The translations under genes and the position numbers were made by a program. The notes under the pieces are model-generated. The model did no database searches. It was given only the letters and a program-made list of their open reading frames with translations, and was not told the origin of the DNA. This document shows, one piece after another, positions 33,849 to 42,893 of a stretch of DNA of 64,000 nucleotides; the stretch's first letter is position 1; each line of letters begins with the position of its first letter. The stretch is taken from positions 24,611-88,610 of the forward strand of contig JAZDIU010000076.1 of NCBI GenBank assembly GCA_043804635.1, written 5' to 3'. Origin of the DNA: JAZDIU01 sp043804635 (lineage in GTDB: Bacteria > Chloroflexota > Dehalococcoidia > Dehalococcoidales > UBA2162).

Positions 33849-35107
33849 TACATCTCCCGGTTAAGGGTGGCAAGAAAATCGGCGTTGGTCTTCGTTTTGG
33901 ACATACGACTAAGCAACCGTTCCATAGTCTCGGCAAAGTTAGCCGAATCGCCGGCAATCATCGCCGCCATACGTCTCAACAGCCATATTTGCTTCACGGT
34001 CTGTTCGCCGAGGAGTAGCTCTTCCCGTCTGGTACCGCTTTTCTCGATATCGATTGCCGGGAAGATTCGCCGTTCTGCTAGGCGACGGTCGAGATGAAGT
34101 TCCATATTGCCGGTCCCCTTAAACTCTTCGTATATAAGGTCGTCCATACGGCTGCCGGTATCGACGAGACAGGTAGCGATTATGGTCAGACTGCCCCCCT
34201 CTTCCGTGTTACGGGCCGCACCGAAGAAATGTTTAGCCGGATATAACGCCGCCGGGTCGATACCGCCGGATAAAGTCCGTCCGCTGGAGGGCATCGCCAG
34301 GTTGTATGCTCTCGTGAGACGGGTAATGCCATCGAGGAGCATAAACACATCCCGCCCGCTTTCCACCATATGCTTGGCTTTTTCCAGTGCCAACTCAGCC
34401 ACGCGGGTCTGGTTCTCCACCAGTTCATCGAATGTAGCCCCGATTACTTCGCCCTTAACGGAGCGTCTCATATCGGTGACTTCCTCCGGACGCTCGCCGA
34501 TGAGACAGACCATCAAATAAATATCCTCGTAGTTGGTGGTAACTGCATTAGCGATGGTTTTCAGGATAGTCGTTTTGCCGGCTTTAGGTGGTGAAACAAT
34601 CATGCCGCGCTGTCCCCGCCCGATGGGCGCCACCAGATTCATTAAGCGGGCGGACAGGTTGTTAGATGAGGTTTCCAGATTAAGCAGTTTATCCGGGAAA
34701 GTAGGAGTAAGTGAAGTGAAATAAGGTCGGTCTTTAGCTAACTCAGGATTAATCCCGTTAATCGCCTCTATCCGCAGCAGGCTGAAATATTTCTCTCCCG
34801 CCCGGGCTGGTCTGGCTTGTCCGGCAACCGTGTCGCCGTTACGCAGTCCGAAGCGGCGTATCTGCGATTGAGAAACGTAAACATCGCCTGAACTGGGCAA
34901 TAGCGTCTGATTTCTGAGAAAGCCGTAACCGTCTTGCATAATTTCCAGGATGCCGCTGCAGAAGGTGTTACCCTCCTGCTCGGTCTGTGCCTGGAGCATA
35001 CGCATAATCAGCTCCGCCTTTGCCAGAGTGGTATCTGAGATGCCCATTTCTTTAGCTAGTTCGGCAAGCTCCTCGTCGGTTTTACTTTCTAATTGAGCAA
35101 TATCCAT
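33848..35107 (-). CDS. rho: Transcription termination factor Rho
   Basis: RNA-dependent hexameric ATPase helicase. N-terminal Rho-N domain (LAELAKEMGISDTTLAKAELIMRML), an RNA-binding cold-shock domain (GILEIMQDGYGFLRNQTLLPSSGDVYVS), then the ATPase with P-loop SPPKAGKTTILKTI, Walker B-like region and the Rho loop (AYNLAMPSSGRTLSGG). 419 residues, complete. Co-directional with uvrC and fsa. Confidence 0.95.
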   Translation of the reverse strand: MDIAQLESKTDEELAELAKEMGISDTTLAKAELIMRMLQAQTEQEGNTFCSGILEIMQDGYGFLRNQTLLPSSGDVYVSQSQIRRFGLRNGDTVAGQARPARAGEKYFSLLRIEAINGINPELAKDRPYFTSLTPTFPDKLLNLETSSNNLSARLMNLVAPIGRGQRGMIVSPPKAGKTTILKTIANAVTTNYEDIYLMVCLIGERPEEVTDMRRSVKGEVIGATFDELVENQTRVAELALEKAKHMVESGRDVFMLLDGITRLTRAYNLAMPSSGRTLSGGIDPAALYPAKHFFGAARNTEEGGSLTIIATCLVDTGSRMDDLIYEEFKGTGNMELHLDRRLAERRIFPAIDIEKSGTRREELLLGEQTVKQIWLLRRMAAMIAGDSANFAETMERLLSRMSKTKTNADFLATLNREM

Positions 35108-35132
35108 TTTGACCTCGCTTGATAATAGGTTC

Positions 35133-35783
35133 TTATTTCTGTGCAGCCAGCCAGTCGGCCATAAATCGGCGTATACCGATATCGGTCAGCGGATGAGCCA
35201 TCATCTGTATCAATACGCTGTGGGGGATAGTGGCGATATGAGCACCCGCCTTAGCCGCCGCAACGCAGTGCTGAGGATGACGGATGCTGGCTGCAATTAC
35301 TTCAGTGTGTATATTAGGATATTTTTTATAAACCTCGACGATATCCCTGACTAACCCCATACCATCTTCACCGATATCATCCAGCCTACCGACGAACGGA
35401 CTCACATAGGCGGCACCGGCCAGTGCTCCCAGCAGTGCCTGGTTTATTGAAAAACAAAGCGTAAAATTCACCTTGATATTTTCTTTGGCTAACCTCTTGG
35501 TTACTTCCAGCCCTTCGATAGTCGCCGGAATTTTAACTACTATATTGGGCGCCCACGTCGATATTTGCTTTGCCTGGTCGAACATCGGCTCCACTCCCTC
35601 CACCAGCACCTCCACGGATACCGGACCCGGCACAATGGCGCAAATCTCTTTAACGATCGCTTCGTAGGAGGTCGCCTTCTCTTTGGAAACCAGGCTTGGA
35701 TTTGTCGTCACCCCGCTCACCACCCCAAGATTGACGGCTTTCTTGAGTTGTTCTAAGTTGGCTGTGTCCAGAAATATACGCAT
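35133..35783 (-). CDS. fsa: Fructose-6-phosphate aldolase / transaldolase-like protein
   Basis: A 216-residue short transaldolase family (TalC/Fsa) barrel: FLDTANLEQLKKAVNLGVVSGVTTNPSLV is the signature. The Schiff-base lysine is that of ANIVVKIPAT. Short forms often have fructose-6-phosphate aldolase rather than full transaldolase activity. Likely part of the pyrG-fsa-rho-uvrC unit. Confidence 0.9.
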   Translation of the reverse strand: MRIFLDTANLEQLKKAVNLGVVSGVTTNPSLVSKEKATSYEAIVKEICAIVPGPVSVEVLVEGVEPMFDQAKQISTWAPNIVVKIPATIEGLEVTKRLAKENIKVNFTLCFSINQALLGALAGAAYVSPFVGRLDDIGEDGMGLVRDIVEVYKKYPNIHTEVIAASIRHPQHCVAAAKAGAHIATIPHSVLIQMMAHPLTDIGIRRFMADWLAAQK

Positions 35784-35796
35784 TTACCCTCCGGTA

Positions 35797-37431
35797 TTAA
35801 GAGTTTGTCGGGAGCAGTGACGGTTGAGCACCCTCTCGCAGTACATCCTTGGCAACTCCGATGAAATCTCGGAAAAGAGGATGGGGTCGACCTGGCCTGG
35901 AACCGAACTCAGGATGGAACTGGCAGCTAACCATCCAGGGATGGCCGGCTACTTCGCAAACCTCTACCAGCTTACCATCCGGGGAAAGTCCGCTGCAAAT
36001 CAACCCCGCTTTCTCGAGTTGGTCTCGGTATTTGTTGTTCAGTTCATAGCGGTGCCGGTGGCGCTCAAGGATTAGGTCGTCTCCGTAAGCCTGGGCGGCT
36101 CGGCTGTCGTTGCATACCTGGCAGGGATAGGTACCCAGCCTCATCGTCCCTCCCATATCCTTACCCCTCTGGTCGGGCAGGTAGTCTATCACCGGATAGG
36201 TAGTATTCGCATCGAACTCGGTCGAGTTCGCCCCTTTAAGACCGACCGCATTGCGGGCAAATTCGATGACCATAACCTGCATACCCAGGCACAACCCCAG
36301 ATATGGTATTTTATTTGTTCTGGCATAGTTAGCTGCCTTTACCATACCCTCGATTCCCCGAATACCGAACCCACCCGGCACTATAATCCCCTGGGCTGAA
36401 CGCAGTAAGCTATCGGCGCCTTCTTTTTCCAGGGCTTCCGAAGGCACCCACGTCAGCTTGAGCACCCGGTTATGGTACAGGGCGGCGTGATGCAGCGCTT
36501 CACGCACCGAGTAATAAGCATCTTTCAATTCCACATATTTGCCCACGAGAGCGATATTGATTGGTTCGTGAGATTTCTGGATGAAATCCACGAGTCTTTC
36601 CCACTGACTCATATCCGGCTGTCCGGCTTTTAATCCAAACTTGTCGACAATTAACTGCCCCAACCCCGCCTCCTCCAGCACCAGCGGTACCTGGTATACG
36701 ATTGGCATCGTCGGCAGCGGAATGACTGCCTTCCGCTCCACATCGCAGAAGAGAGCTATCTTATCCCTGATTCCCTCCGGGATGGGATGGTCGCTCCGGC
36801 AGATAATAACGTCAGGCTGAATACCGATTCGCCTCAGCTCGTTCACGCTGTGCTGGGTCGGTTTGGTCTTCAGTTCCTGTGTCGTCGCCAGATACGGGAG
36901 CAAAGTAACGTGAATATAAAACACGTTATCCCGCCCGACTTCGTTTCTCATCTGCCTGATGGCTTCGAGAAAGGGCTGCCCCTCGATGTCGCCTACCGTT
37001 CCACCGACTTCAATAATAACCACGTCAGCCTTGGACTTTTCGGCTAAAGCCTTAAATCTCTGTTTTATTTCATTAGTAAGATGCGGCACTACCTGTATCG
37101 TCCCCCCCAGGAAATCGCCCCGCCGCTCCTTGGCAATCACCGCGCTATAGACCTGCCCCGAAGTCACGTTGGACTCTTTAGTCAGGTTAATATCTATAAA
37201 CCGTTCGTAATTACCCAGGTCAAGGTCGGTCTCGGCACCATCCTGCGTCACGAAAACTTCGCCGTGCTGATAAGGAGACATCGTCCCCGGGTCCACATTC
37301 AGATATGGGTCTAATTTCTGCACTGAGACACTGACGTTTCGACTCTTTAGAATAGCTCCGATGGAAGCGACGGCGATGCCCTTACCGACTGAACTAACTA
37401 CACCGCCTGTAACAAAAATATATTTTGTCAT
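35797..37431 (-). CDS. pyrG: CTP synthase
   Basis: Makes CTP from UTP using glutamine. The synthase half starts YIFVTGGVVSSVGKG (P-loop-like). The glutaminase half has the nucleophile Cys in LGLCLGMQ and the His/Glu end in FHPEFGSRP. 544 residues, standard length. First gene of the unit, 13 bases before fsa. Confidence 0.96.
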   Translation of the reverse strand: MTKYIFVTGGVVSSVGKGIAVASIGAILKSRNVSVSVQKLDPYLNVDPGTMSPYQHGEVFVTQDGAETDLDLGNYERFIDINLTKESNVTSGQVYSAVIAKERRGDFLGGTIQVVPHLTNEIKQRFKALAEKSKADVVIIEVGGTVGDIEGQPFLEAIRQMRNEVGRDNVFYIHVTLLPYLATTQELKTKPTQHSVNELRRIGIQPDVIICRSDHPIPEGIRDKIALFCDVERKAVIPLPTMPIVYQVPLVLEEAGLGQLIVDKFGLKAGQPDMSQWERLVDFIQKSHEPINIALVGKYVELKDAYYSVREALHHAALYHNRVLKLTWVPSEALEKEGADSLLRSAQGIIVPGGFGIRGIEGMVKAANYARTNKIPYLGLCLGMQVMVIEFARNAVGLKGANSTEFDANTTYPVIDYLPDQRGKDMGGTMRLGTYPCQVCNDSRAAQAYGDDLILERHRHRYELNNKYRDQLEKAGLICSGLSPDGKLVEVCEVAGHPWMVSCQFHPEFGSRPGRPHPLFRDFIGVAKDVLREGAQPSLLPTNS

Positions 37432-37627
37432 AAAGGAAAGAAGTTCGAGGATAACATAATGGATAACTTACTTAAGATGTTTGGCAAGGGAATGAGGTTT
37501 CGTAAGTGTTTTATCTATTATATGAAGAGATGAGGTGACTTGTCAAGCATCTGAGGCTAAAGGTTTTATATTCCCCACTAATTGTCTTTCTGGCAAGGCG
37601 AAAATCCAGGGGGATATTGGTAGTATT

Positions 37628-39175
37628 CTATCCCCTCTTTAAACCGGGCTGGGTCCGGCTATTTCTCACCAGGGTAGCCACGAAGTTCTCGGCGACTTTG
37701 CGGAAATGGAAGCCGGATAGGATGAGGCTGATGGACAAAGCCAGCTTGTGGGGATATTTGAAAAGGGTGGAGAGAATGAGCTTCCAGAAATACTGCCGGC
37801 CCTTATCGGCGATACCCAGTTCCCAGAAAGACCTGACGAGTAAAATGAGATGATGGGGCTTTAGCCGAAGTTTCCGCAGGCTTTTTCCGGAAGTTTTTCT
37901 GGGTTTATATTCTTTTAGAAAGGTAATGACTCGCTCGTAGTACTGCTTGGGGGAATAGATGGTTTCGATGACGTGCCGGTAGCCGTTGATGAGCGTTTCA
38001 TAATTCATTTTCGGAATAAAATTGATGGTATAGTCCGTGTTATCGCCGGTAAAAGTATCTTTGACCAGGCGGTTTTCCTTCTTTAACCGCTGGTAGAGTT
38101 TTGTCCCGCGTGGAGCATTGAGGAGGCCGACCATCGCCGTGGCGATGCCGCTCTTCTGGATGAAGTTAATCTGGCTCTGGAAAATGGAGGCGGGGTCGCT
38201 ATCGAAACCCAGGATAAAGCCGCCCTGCACCTCGAAGCCGTGGTTCTGGAGTGTCTTCACTGAAGCGGCAAGGTCGCGGTTTTTGTTTTGCAGTTTGTTA
38301 CATTCGAGCAGGCTGTCTTCGTTAGGAGTCTCGATACCGATGAACACGCGATTAAATCCGGCTTCGGTCATCATATTCATCAGTTCTTCGTCGTCAGCCA
38401 GGTTAATCGAGGCTTCGGTGAACAGGGTGAAGGGATACTTCTTTTGCTTCGACCACTCAATCATTGCGGGCAGAGTTTCTATCTTCAGCTTCTTTTTGTT
38501 GCCGATGAAGTTGTCGTCGACGATAAAGGTACTGCCCCGCCAGCCGCGGTCGTACAGGGCATCGAACTCCTTCAGCATCTGTTCCTTGCTCTTGGTCCGG
38601 GGGTTATGGCCGTTGAGCACGATGATATCGCAGAACTCGCAATCGAACGGGCATCCCCGGGAATACTGGATTGCCATCCCTCCGTAGTGCTTCATATTGA
38701 CGAGCGACCACATCGGGATAGGGGTCTGGTTTATATCGGGTCGCTCATTGGAAGTGTAAAGGCTCTTCGGTTGTCCTTTCAGTAAATCATCGATAAATAG
38801 CGGGAGAGTGACTTCTCCTTCTCCCAGAACAAAGTGGTCGACACCTTTGAATTCTTCGGGTTCGGTAGTGAAGAGGGGGCCGCCGGCGACAATCTTCCGG
38901 TTTAGTTTCCGGCACCGGTTAATAACTTCGTTTGCCGAAGCTCTCTGCACGATCATCGCACTGATGAAAACGTAATCCGCCCACTTGATATCGCTATCGC
39001 TCAGGGCTTTGACGTTCATATCTACCAACTTTTTCTCCCACTCAGCGGGAAGCATAGCGGCGACGGTCAGTAAACCCAGGGGCGGGAAAGAGGACTTCTT
39101 GGCGACGAATTTCAGAGCATGCCTGAAACTCCAGAAAGTATCCGGGTAGCGGGGATAAACGAGAAGTATTTTCAA
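37628..39175 (-). CDS. B12-binding-type radical SAM protein with DUF4070-like C-terminus
   Basis: A 515-residue protein. The first about 140 residues (KILLVYPRYPDTFW ... FPPLGLLTVAAML) form a cobalamin-binding-type domain without the DxHxxG base-off motif. The radical SAM core has Cys175-x3-Cys179-x2-Cys182 (RGCPFDCEFC). The C-terminal 150 residues (basic, KPRKTSGKSLRKLR) match the DUF4070-type class that includes hopanoid-modifying HpnP. Substrate unknown. A separate promoter with an overlapping inverted repeat lies upstream, and beyond it the module copy 2. Confidence 0.82.
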   Translation of the reverse strand: MKILLVYPRYPDTFWSFRHALKFVAKKSSFPPLGLLTVAAMLPAEWEKKLVDMNVKALSDSDIKWADYVFISAMIVQRASANEVINRCRKLNRKIVAGGPLFTTEPEEFKGVDHFVLGEGEVTLPLFIDDLLKGQPKSLYTSNERPDINQTPIPMWSLVNMKHYGGMAIQYSRGCPFDCEFCDIIVLNGHNPRTKSKEQMLKEFDALYDRGWRGSTFIVDDNFIGNKKKLKIETLPAMIEWSKQKKYPFTLFTEASINLADDEELMNMMTEAGFNRVFIGIETPNEDSLLECNKLQNKNRDLAASVKTLQNHGFEVQGGFILGFDSDPASIFQSQINFIQKSGIATAMVGLLNAPRGTKLYQRLKKENRLVKDTFTGDNTDYTINFIPKMNYETLINGYRHVIETIYSPKQYYERVITFLKEYKPRKTSGKSLRKLRLKPHHLILLVRSFWELGIADKGRQYFWKLILSTLFKYPHKLALSISLILSGFHFRKVAENFVATLVRNSRTQPGLKRG

Positions 39176-39222
39176 ACCATGCTCCTTTAAGGGTTAGTGG
39201 CGAGGTTGGAGAAGCAGATTAC

Positions 39223-39264
39223 AGTATTAACTGGTATACTACTCCTTTCAAAATGGTCTGTCAA
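39223..39264 (-). promoter_or_regulatory. Promoter and operator of the radical SAM gene
   Basis: On the minus strand: TTGACA (39259-39264), 17 bases, TAGTAT (39236-39241). An inverted repeat AGTAT (39223-39227) / ATACT (39236-39240) overlaps the -10, suggesting repressor control. Confidence 0.5.
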
Positions 39265-39289
39265 TGGGTGAATAAGCACCAGCAGTGAA

Positions 39290-39570
39290 CGGTCATTTGA
39301 TTTCATACGTGACAAAACTGTGAAAATTGAAACGAAGGAGCGTGAAACGTGGTTGAATTGAGCGTATTTGTTTCCCAGCTACATTTTAAGTAATTTTTTT
39401 CTTGACCAAACGACACGCCTATTTAGCCGTGTCGTTTTGCGGCTTGGCAGTCTATTTTCTCTCTATTTTAACTATTTTAAGGTACTTCTAGCGGTCTGTT
39501 GCGTTGCCCTTGAATGCTATTAGAATAGCACATAGGTTCTAGAAGTGTCAAGTAAGTTTTGTCGCTTTTC
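39290..39570 (-). repeat. Promoter-leader module, copy 2 (upstream of radical SAM gene)
   Basis: Inverted relative to copy 1 at 15782-16153. Its promoter (minus) is TTGACA (39546-39551), an 18-base spacer ending TGC, TATTCT (39522-39527). Block B lies at 39290-39375, sharing GGAAACAAATACGCTC and CACGTATGAAATCAAATGACCG. Between them is a 10-bp hairpin AAACGACACG (39408) / CGTGTCGTTT (39428). GACAAAACT occurs as an inverted pair at 39311-39319 and 39555-39563 near both ends. This 39176-39658 gap holds no gene. Confidence 0.6.
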
Positions 39571-39580
39571 CCAATTTGTC

Positions 39581-39643
39581 ATTCCGTGCTTGACACGGAA
39601 TCCAGGTGGGGTGGGGCGACTGGATTCCGTTTTTCAACGGAAT
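39581..39643. repeat. Two ATTCCGT hairpins beyond the RM gene end
   Basis: Hairpin 1: ATTCCGTG (39581-39588), loop CTTGA, CACGGAAT (39594-39601). Hairpin 2: ATTCCGTT (39624-39631), loop TTTC, AACGGAAT (39636-39643). Same core as 8161-8191. They follow the RM gene stop at 39659 and may end its transcript. Confidence 0.55.
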
Positions 39644-39658
39644 GGTAGATTAGGATAA

Positions 39659-42511
39659 CTATTCTTTGGAAAAAAGGTGCAACTGGGAAGTGGGTTCTTT
39701 TTCCTTTGCTGAGGACTGGTGCATTAGCTCTTTCCAGCTTTGTAGTTCGGTAGCCATTGCTTTATAAAGTTCCGGGAGAAGTTCTTCGATTGCTTTGCTA
39801 CTGTAGCCAATAGTCTTGAGCACGGCGCGGTCAATGATTTTTCTAGCTTCCGGTGGATTTTCAAACTGCTCGATAAGGGGTGGAAATTCAAAGTGCCTGA
39901 CCTGTTCAAAGGCGTCAAGAAGTTCTTTGGTGCTCACCTTATTGAAATCTGGAACATGAAACTCAAGTAACTTCTCCTTAGTTATCTCTATGAAAGAACC
40001 CCTTGTTTCTGTCAAAGACATGAGCGACTCAATAAACACAATAGAACTATTAAACCATACGCACATTGCTTTTGACTGGATTTCATCAAAGGAAAGTGTC
40101 CAGAAGGCTTTACCTGCTAATGCTTTCTCTGATGAGAAGAATGAAAGTGCCTTAGTTCCGGGAGAGGTGAAATCAAACCTTCGAGAAAAGAGCAGATGGG
40201 ATAATCTGTCATGAGCTTGCCGATTTATGTTTTTTAGGTCGACGCTCGTTTTAAGTCTGCTCTGAATATCTTTGAAGCTATCGAAATTTTTAAGAATCAC
40301 AAAGTCACAAACCTCTCCTATGTCAATGTTAGCCAAGTAAGAGGCTGTTTTGACTCCTTTTCTCAGTGCTTTTCTAGGAATTTCGAAAGTTATGCTGGAA
40401 CCTTTTACGATTCCTTTAACGCTATCCTTCTCCTCGGACATAAGAATCAGACCAGAACGGTCCAATCTATTCTTCTGAATAGCGCGCATGACAAAAATTG
40501 CGTTCAGTACGTTTTCAACTGAAGGCTCCAGTCCTCGTAAAATTTGGATTTGGGATGTAGACTTTGCTAAAGTAGTGAGCTTCCGTTTGCCTTTGTTTAC
40601 GCACCTAAGGAAGAAGTCCATTAACTCTTCGCCTGCAGGCGTGTTAAAAATAACAAAGTGTCCCAAATCACGCCAGTTTGTAATTATGTCTGACTGGTCT
40701 CTCCAAGTAACAAAAATAGAGTCGTCCTCATACGGTTTGCCTTCGGTAAGTTGCCGCACGGTTATCGGGATACCTGTAGAATCTCTTGGGGTAATTTCGC
40801 TCAATTTCTTTTTAATATAGATGAAAGCACATTTATCTTGCTCGTCACCCTTCTTGAGAATTATCAGGAAATCTCTAAATAATGCATTTTCACTAAAAGC
40901 CCAATCTTTTGTAGTCTTAACCACGTATTTGAGGTGATAAGCGTTCTTACTGAAAAGGTATTCTCTAACGGCCCGGCTGTATTCACCACGGAAAAAGTCG
41001 CGGGGTAATACGGCGGCAATTTTGCCGTGTTTCTTAAGGATTGAATCGGCGAGCGGAATAAAGTACGCCCAGTAATTCTGGTCGCCCAGAAACGAAAACC
41101 GGATTCCCTTCATCGCCGTATTTAGTCTTTCCTTACGGGTAAAAGGCGGATTCATAATTACGGTATCGACTGGCTGAAGTTTGAAAATTTCTCCTTTGCT
41201 CAGGGGGCTGGCGGAATCCACTTCCATAACCTCACCGCCAAAAGTGCGGAACCAGTTAGCCACACTGCCGACTTCTTCACCCAGACTAATGTTGAGCGAG
41301 TTACCGGTGCCGATTCTGGTTTTGTCCGTCCGTTCAAGCGGTGACTGCATAGTAAGATTAAGCGCGGCCAGGTGAGCGGCAAAAGGCATAATGTCGACGC
41401 CGGTAATCTCTTCTTCGACCAGCTTTTTGTGACGCCTGACCTTACCCATAAGCATCTTTTTACGGTAAGCAGAGACCAGAAGAGTACCGCTTCCACAGGC
41501 GGGGTCGATAACTTTTTCATCGGGTTCGTCAATGGCTAAGCCAGCCAAAATATCGGCAGCCTGGGGGCGGGTGTAGAAGGTGCCGAGGCGCTTTCTGGTC
41601 TCGAAGGGAAGGAACTCGTGGAAAATCCTGCCCAGCAAGTCGTGCTTGAGATTTTCCGGTTGAAGGGCTCGAATAGCCAGTATGGCAATGTTAATTTCAT
41701 CTTTAGCAGACGGTGAGATATTAGAAGCTACGTCAGTGCAATAGACAGCTTTGTAATCGATATCGTTGATAACCTTGAAATAAGCGTTTAACTCAAGAGG
41801 AGAAACGATAGTCTCCATACGTTTCTTTAAGTCTAACGCTTTATTCAGTATGTGATAGAGGAGCAGTTGATTGACAAGAACGTAAGCAGCAAGGTCGGCA
41901 ACGGCACTCTTTACAGCTTCTTCCTTCTCCTTACTACCATCTTCTTCGGATAGGATTTCAAACAAAGCCAGTGAGCCAACGGTCTGCTTAATGACGGGAC
42001 TGTCCATACCAGCGGTGCGTCTAATTTCCAATGAAATGCCCTGAACCGACTGGCGGAGCGCCTGAACAACGAGGTCGACGGAAGGGGCAATAGTTGGTTT
42101 TGCCAGGCTTTCTTTGAGATTAGCGGCTAACTCAGCCAGAGAAATTTTGGAATAGTGATTCTTAAGGAAAGGCGTGAGTATAGTTACGGTTGGGCGGAGG
42201 CGCTGGGCAATATCAATAACATCTTCAGGTCGGGTAACTGTCTGTCTGGCTTCCTCGGGATAAGCAATAGCGATAATACCATCAGCTTTGAGTTGTTCTC
42301 TGTATTCCTCTGCCTGAACGATAGCTGTGTTAAGTTTTTCAAAGCCGATTTTTAGCTCGACAACAATACGATAGTCTTCCAGAATAATAAAGAAATCGAA
42401 CTGCTTTCTATCAGCGAGAATACCTTCGCTGGCAATCTGACAGCCCAAAAAGCTTTGAAGGAGTTTTGAAACTTCAGGGCTAAGAGTGCGTTCGGCTACT
42501 TCAAAAGACAT
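39659..42511 (-). CDS. Single-chain type IIG-like restriction-modification protein
   Basis: 950 residues. N-terminal nuclease-like region with Asp39 ... Glu52-Leu-Lys54 (DFFIILEDYRIVVELK), a PD-(D/E)xK pattern. The N6-adenine methyltransferase follows, with motif I DPACGSGT (336-343) and NPPF (454-457). The C-terminal third probably holds target recognition. No separate specificity or nuclease gene adjoins, so cutting, methylation and recognition lie in one chain. It is flanked on both sides by repeat families and has no obvious partner, which fits horizontal gain. Whether both activities remain is not known. Confidence 0.85.
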   Translation of the reverse strand: MSFEVAERTLSPEVSKLLQSFLGCQIASEGILADRKQFDFFIILEDYRIVVELKIGFEKLNTAIVQAEEYREQLKADGIIAIAYPEEARQTVTRPEDVIDIAQRLRPTVTILTPFLKNHYSKISLAELAANLKESLAKPTIAPSVDLVVQALRQSVQGISLEIRRTAGMDSPVIKQTVGSLALFEILSEEDGSKEKEEAVKSAVADLAAYVLVNQLLLYHILNKALDLKKRMETIVSPLELNAYFKVINDIDYKAVYCTDVASNISPSAKDEINIAILAIRALQPENLKHDLLGRIFHEFLPFETRKRLGTFYTRPQAADILAGLAIDEPDEKVIDPACGSGTLLVSAYRKKMLMGKVRRHKKLVEEEITGVDIMPFAAHLAALNLTMQSPLERTDKTRIGTGNSLNISLGEEVGSVANWFRTFGGEVMEVDSASPLSKGEIFKLQPVDTVIMNPPFTRKERLNTAMKGIRFSFLGDQNYWAYFIPLADSILKKHGKIAAVLPRDFFRGEYSRAVREYLFSKNAYHLKYVVKTTKDWAFSENALFRDFLIILKKGDEQDKCAFIYIKKKLSEITPRDSTGIPITVRQLTEGKPYEDDSIFVTWRDQSDIITNWRDLGHFVIFNTPAGEELMDFFLRCVNKGKRKLTTLAKSTSQIQILRGLEPSVENVLNAIFVMRAIQKNRLDRSGLILMSEEKDSVKGIVKGSSITFEIPRKALRKGVKTASYLANIDIGEVCDFVILKNFDSFKDIQSRLKTSVDLKNINRQAHDRLSHLLFSRRFDFTSPGTKALSFFSSEKALAGKAFWTLSFDEIQSKAMCVWFNSSIVFIESLMSLTETRGSFIEITKEKLLEFHVPDFNKVSTKELLDAFEQVRHFEFPPLIEQFENPPEARKIIDRAVLKTIGYSSKAIEELLPELYKAMATELQSWKELMHQSSAKEKEPTSQLHLFSKE

Positions 42512-42589
42512 AATTGACTTTTATGTTACAGCGTGGCTTTACAGGTGTCAATTAAGTGTACTCGTTCATAATAATTAGTCACCACCCCG

Positions 42590-42644
42590 CCAGATTCTTC
42601 AGCGTCTTCGAGAATTTGGAGTATCCAGACGCTTCCAGAATGAC
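42590..42644 (-). repeat. Dispersed palindromic repeat, copy B
   Basis: Inverse relative of 15427-15480, about 85 percent alike over 54 bases by eye; stem AGCGTC/GACGCT is kept. Lies upstream of the RM gene, downstream of its start at 42511. The 42512-42893 gap holds no gene. Confidence 0.6.
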
Positions 42645-42810
42645 AAAAAAGAAGGAACTTAACATAACACCAAAAACAACTAGAGGCTAAATCCTTTTGA
42701 AACAGCTTCCAGTTGTTTCCTGGAAAAATTTTGAGGAGTCGTTTTTGCCCACTCGGATTGCCACGCCTTCGCCTTTAGCGAATGGCTTGCAAAGACAGTA
42801 GAGAAAGGGC

Positions 42811-42831
42811 GGGCGGGTTCGAAACCCGCCC
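42811..42831. repeat. GC-rich 9-bp hairpin repeat
   Basis: GGGCGGGTT (42811-42819), loop CGA, AACCCGCCC (42823-42831). A common style of intergenic repeat. The downstream ATGACA provides a -35 for the next gene. Confidence 0.5.
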
Positions 42832-42840
42832 CTACACGTA

Positions 42841-42868
42841 ATGACAAATGGAGAGACTGTGTTATAAT
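42841..42868 (+). promoter_or_regulatory. Promoter of the nucleotidyltransferase gene
   Basis: ATGACA (42841-42846), 16 bases, TATAAT (42863-42868). The -35 lies at the edge of the GC-rich repeat. The gene starts at 42894 behind TGAGGGG. Confidence 0.5.
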
Positions 42869-42893
42869 CTAGCTATATTTTGAGGGGTAAAAG

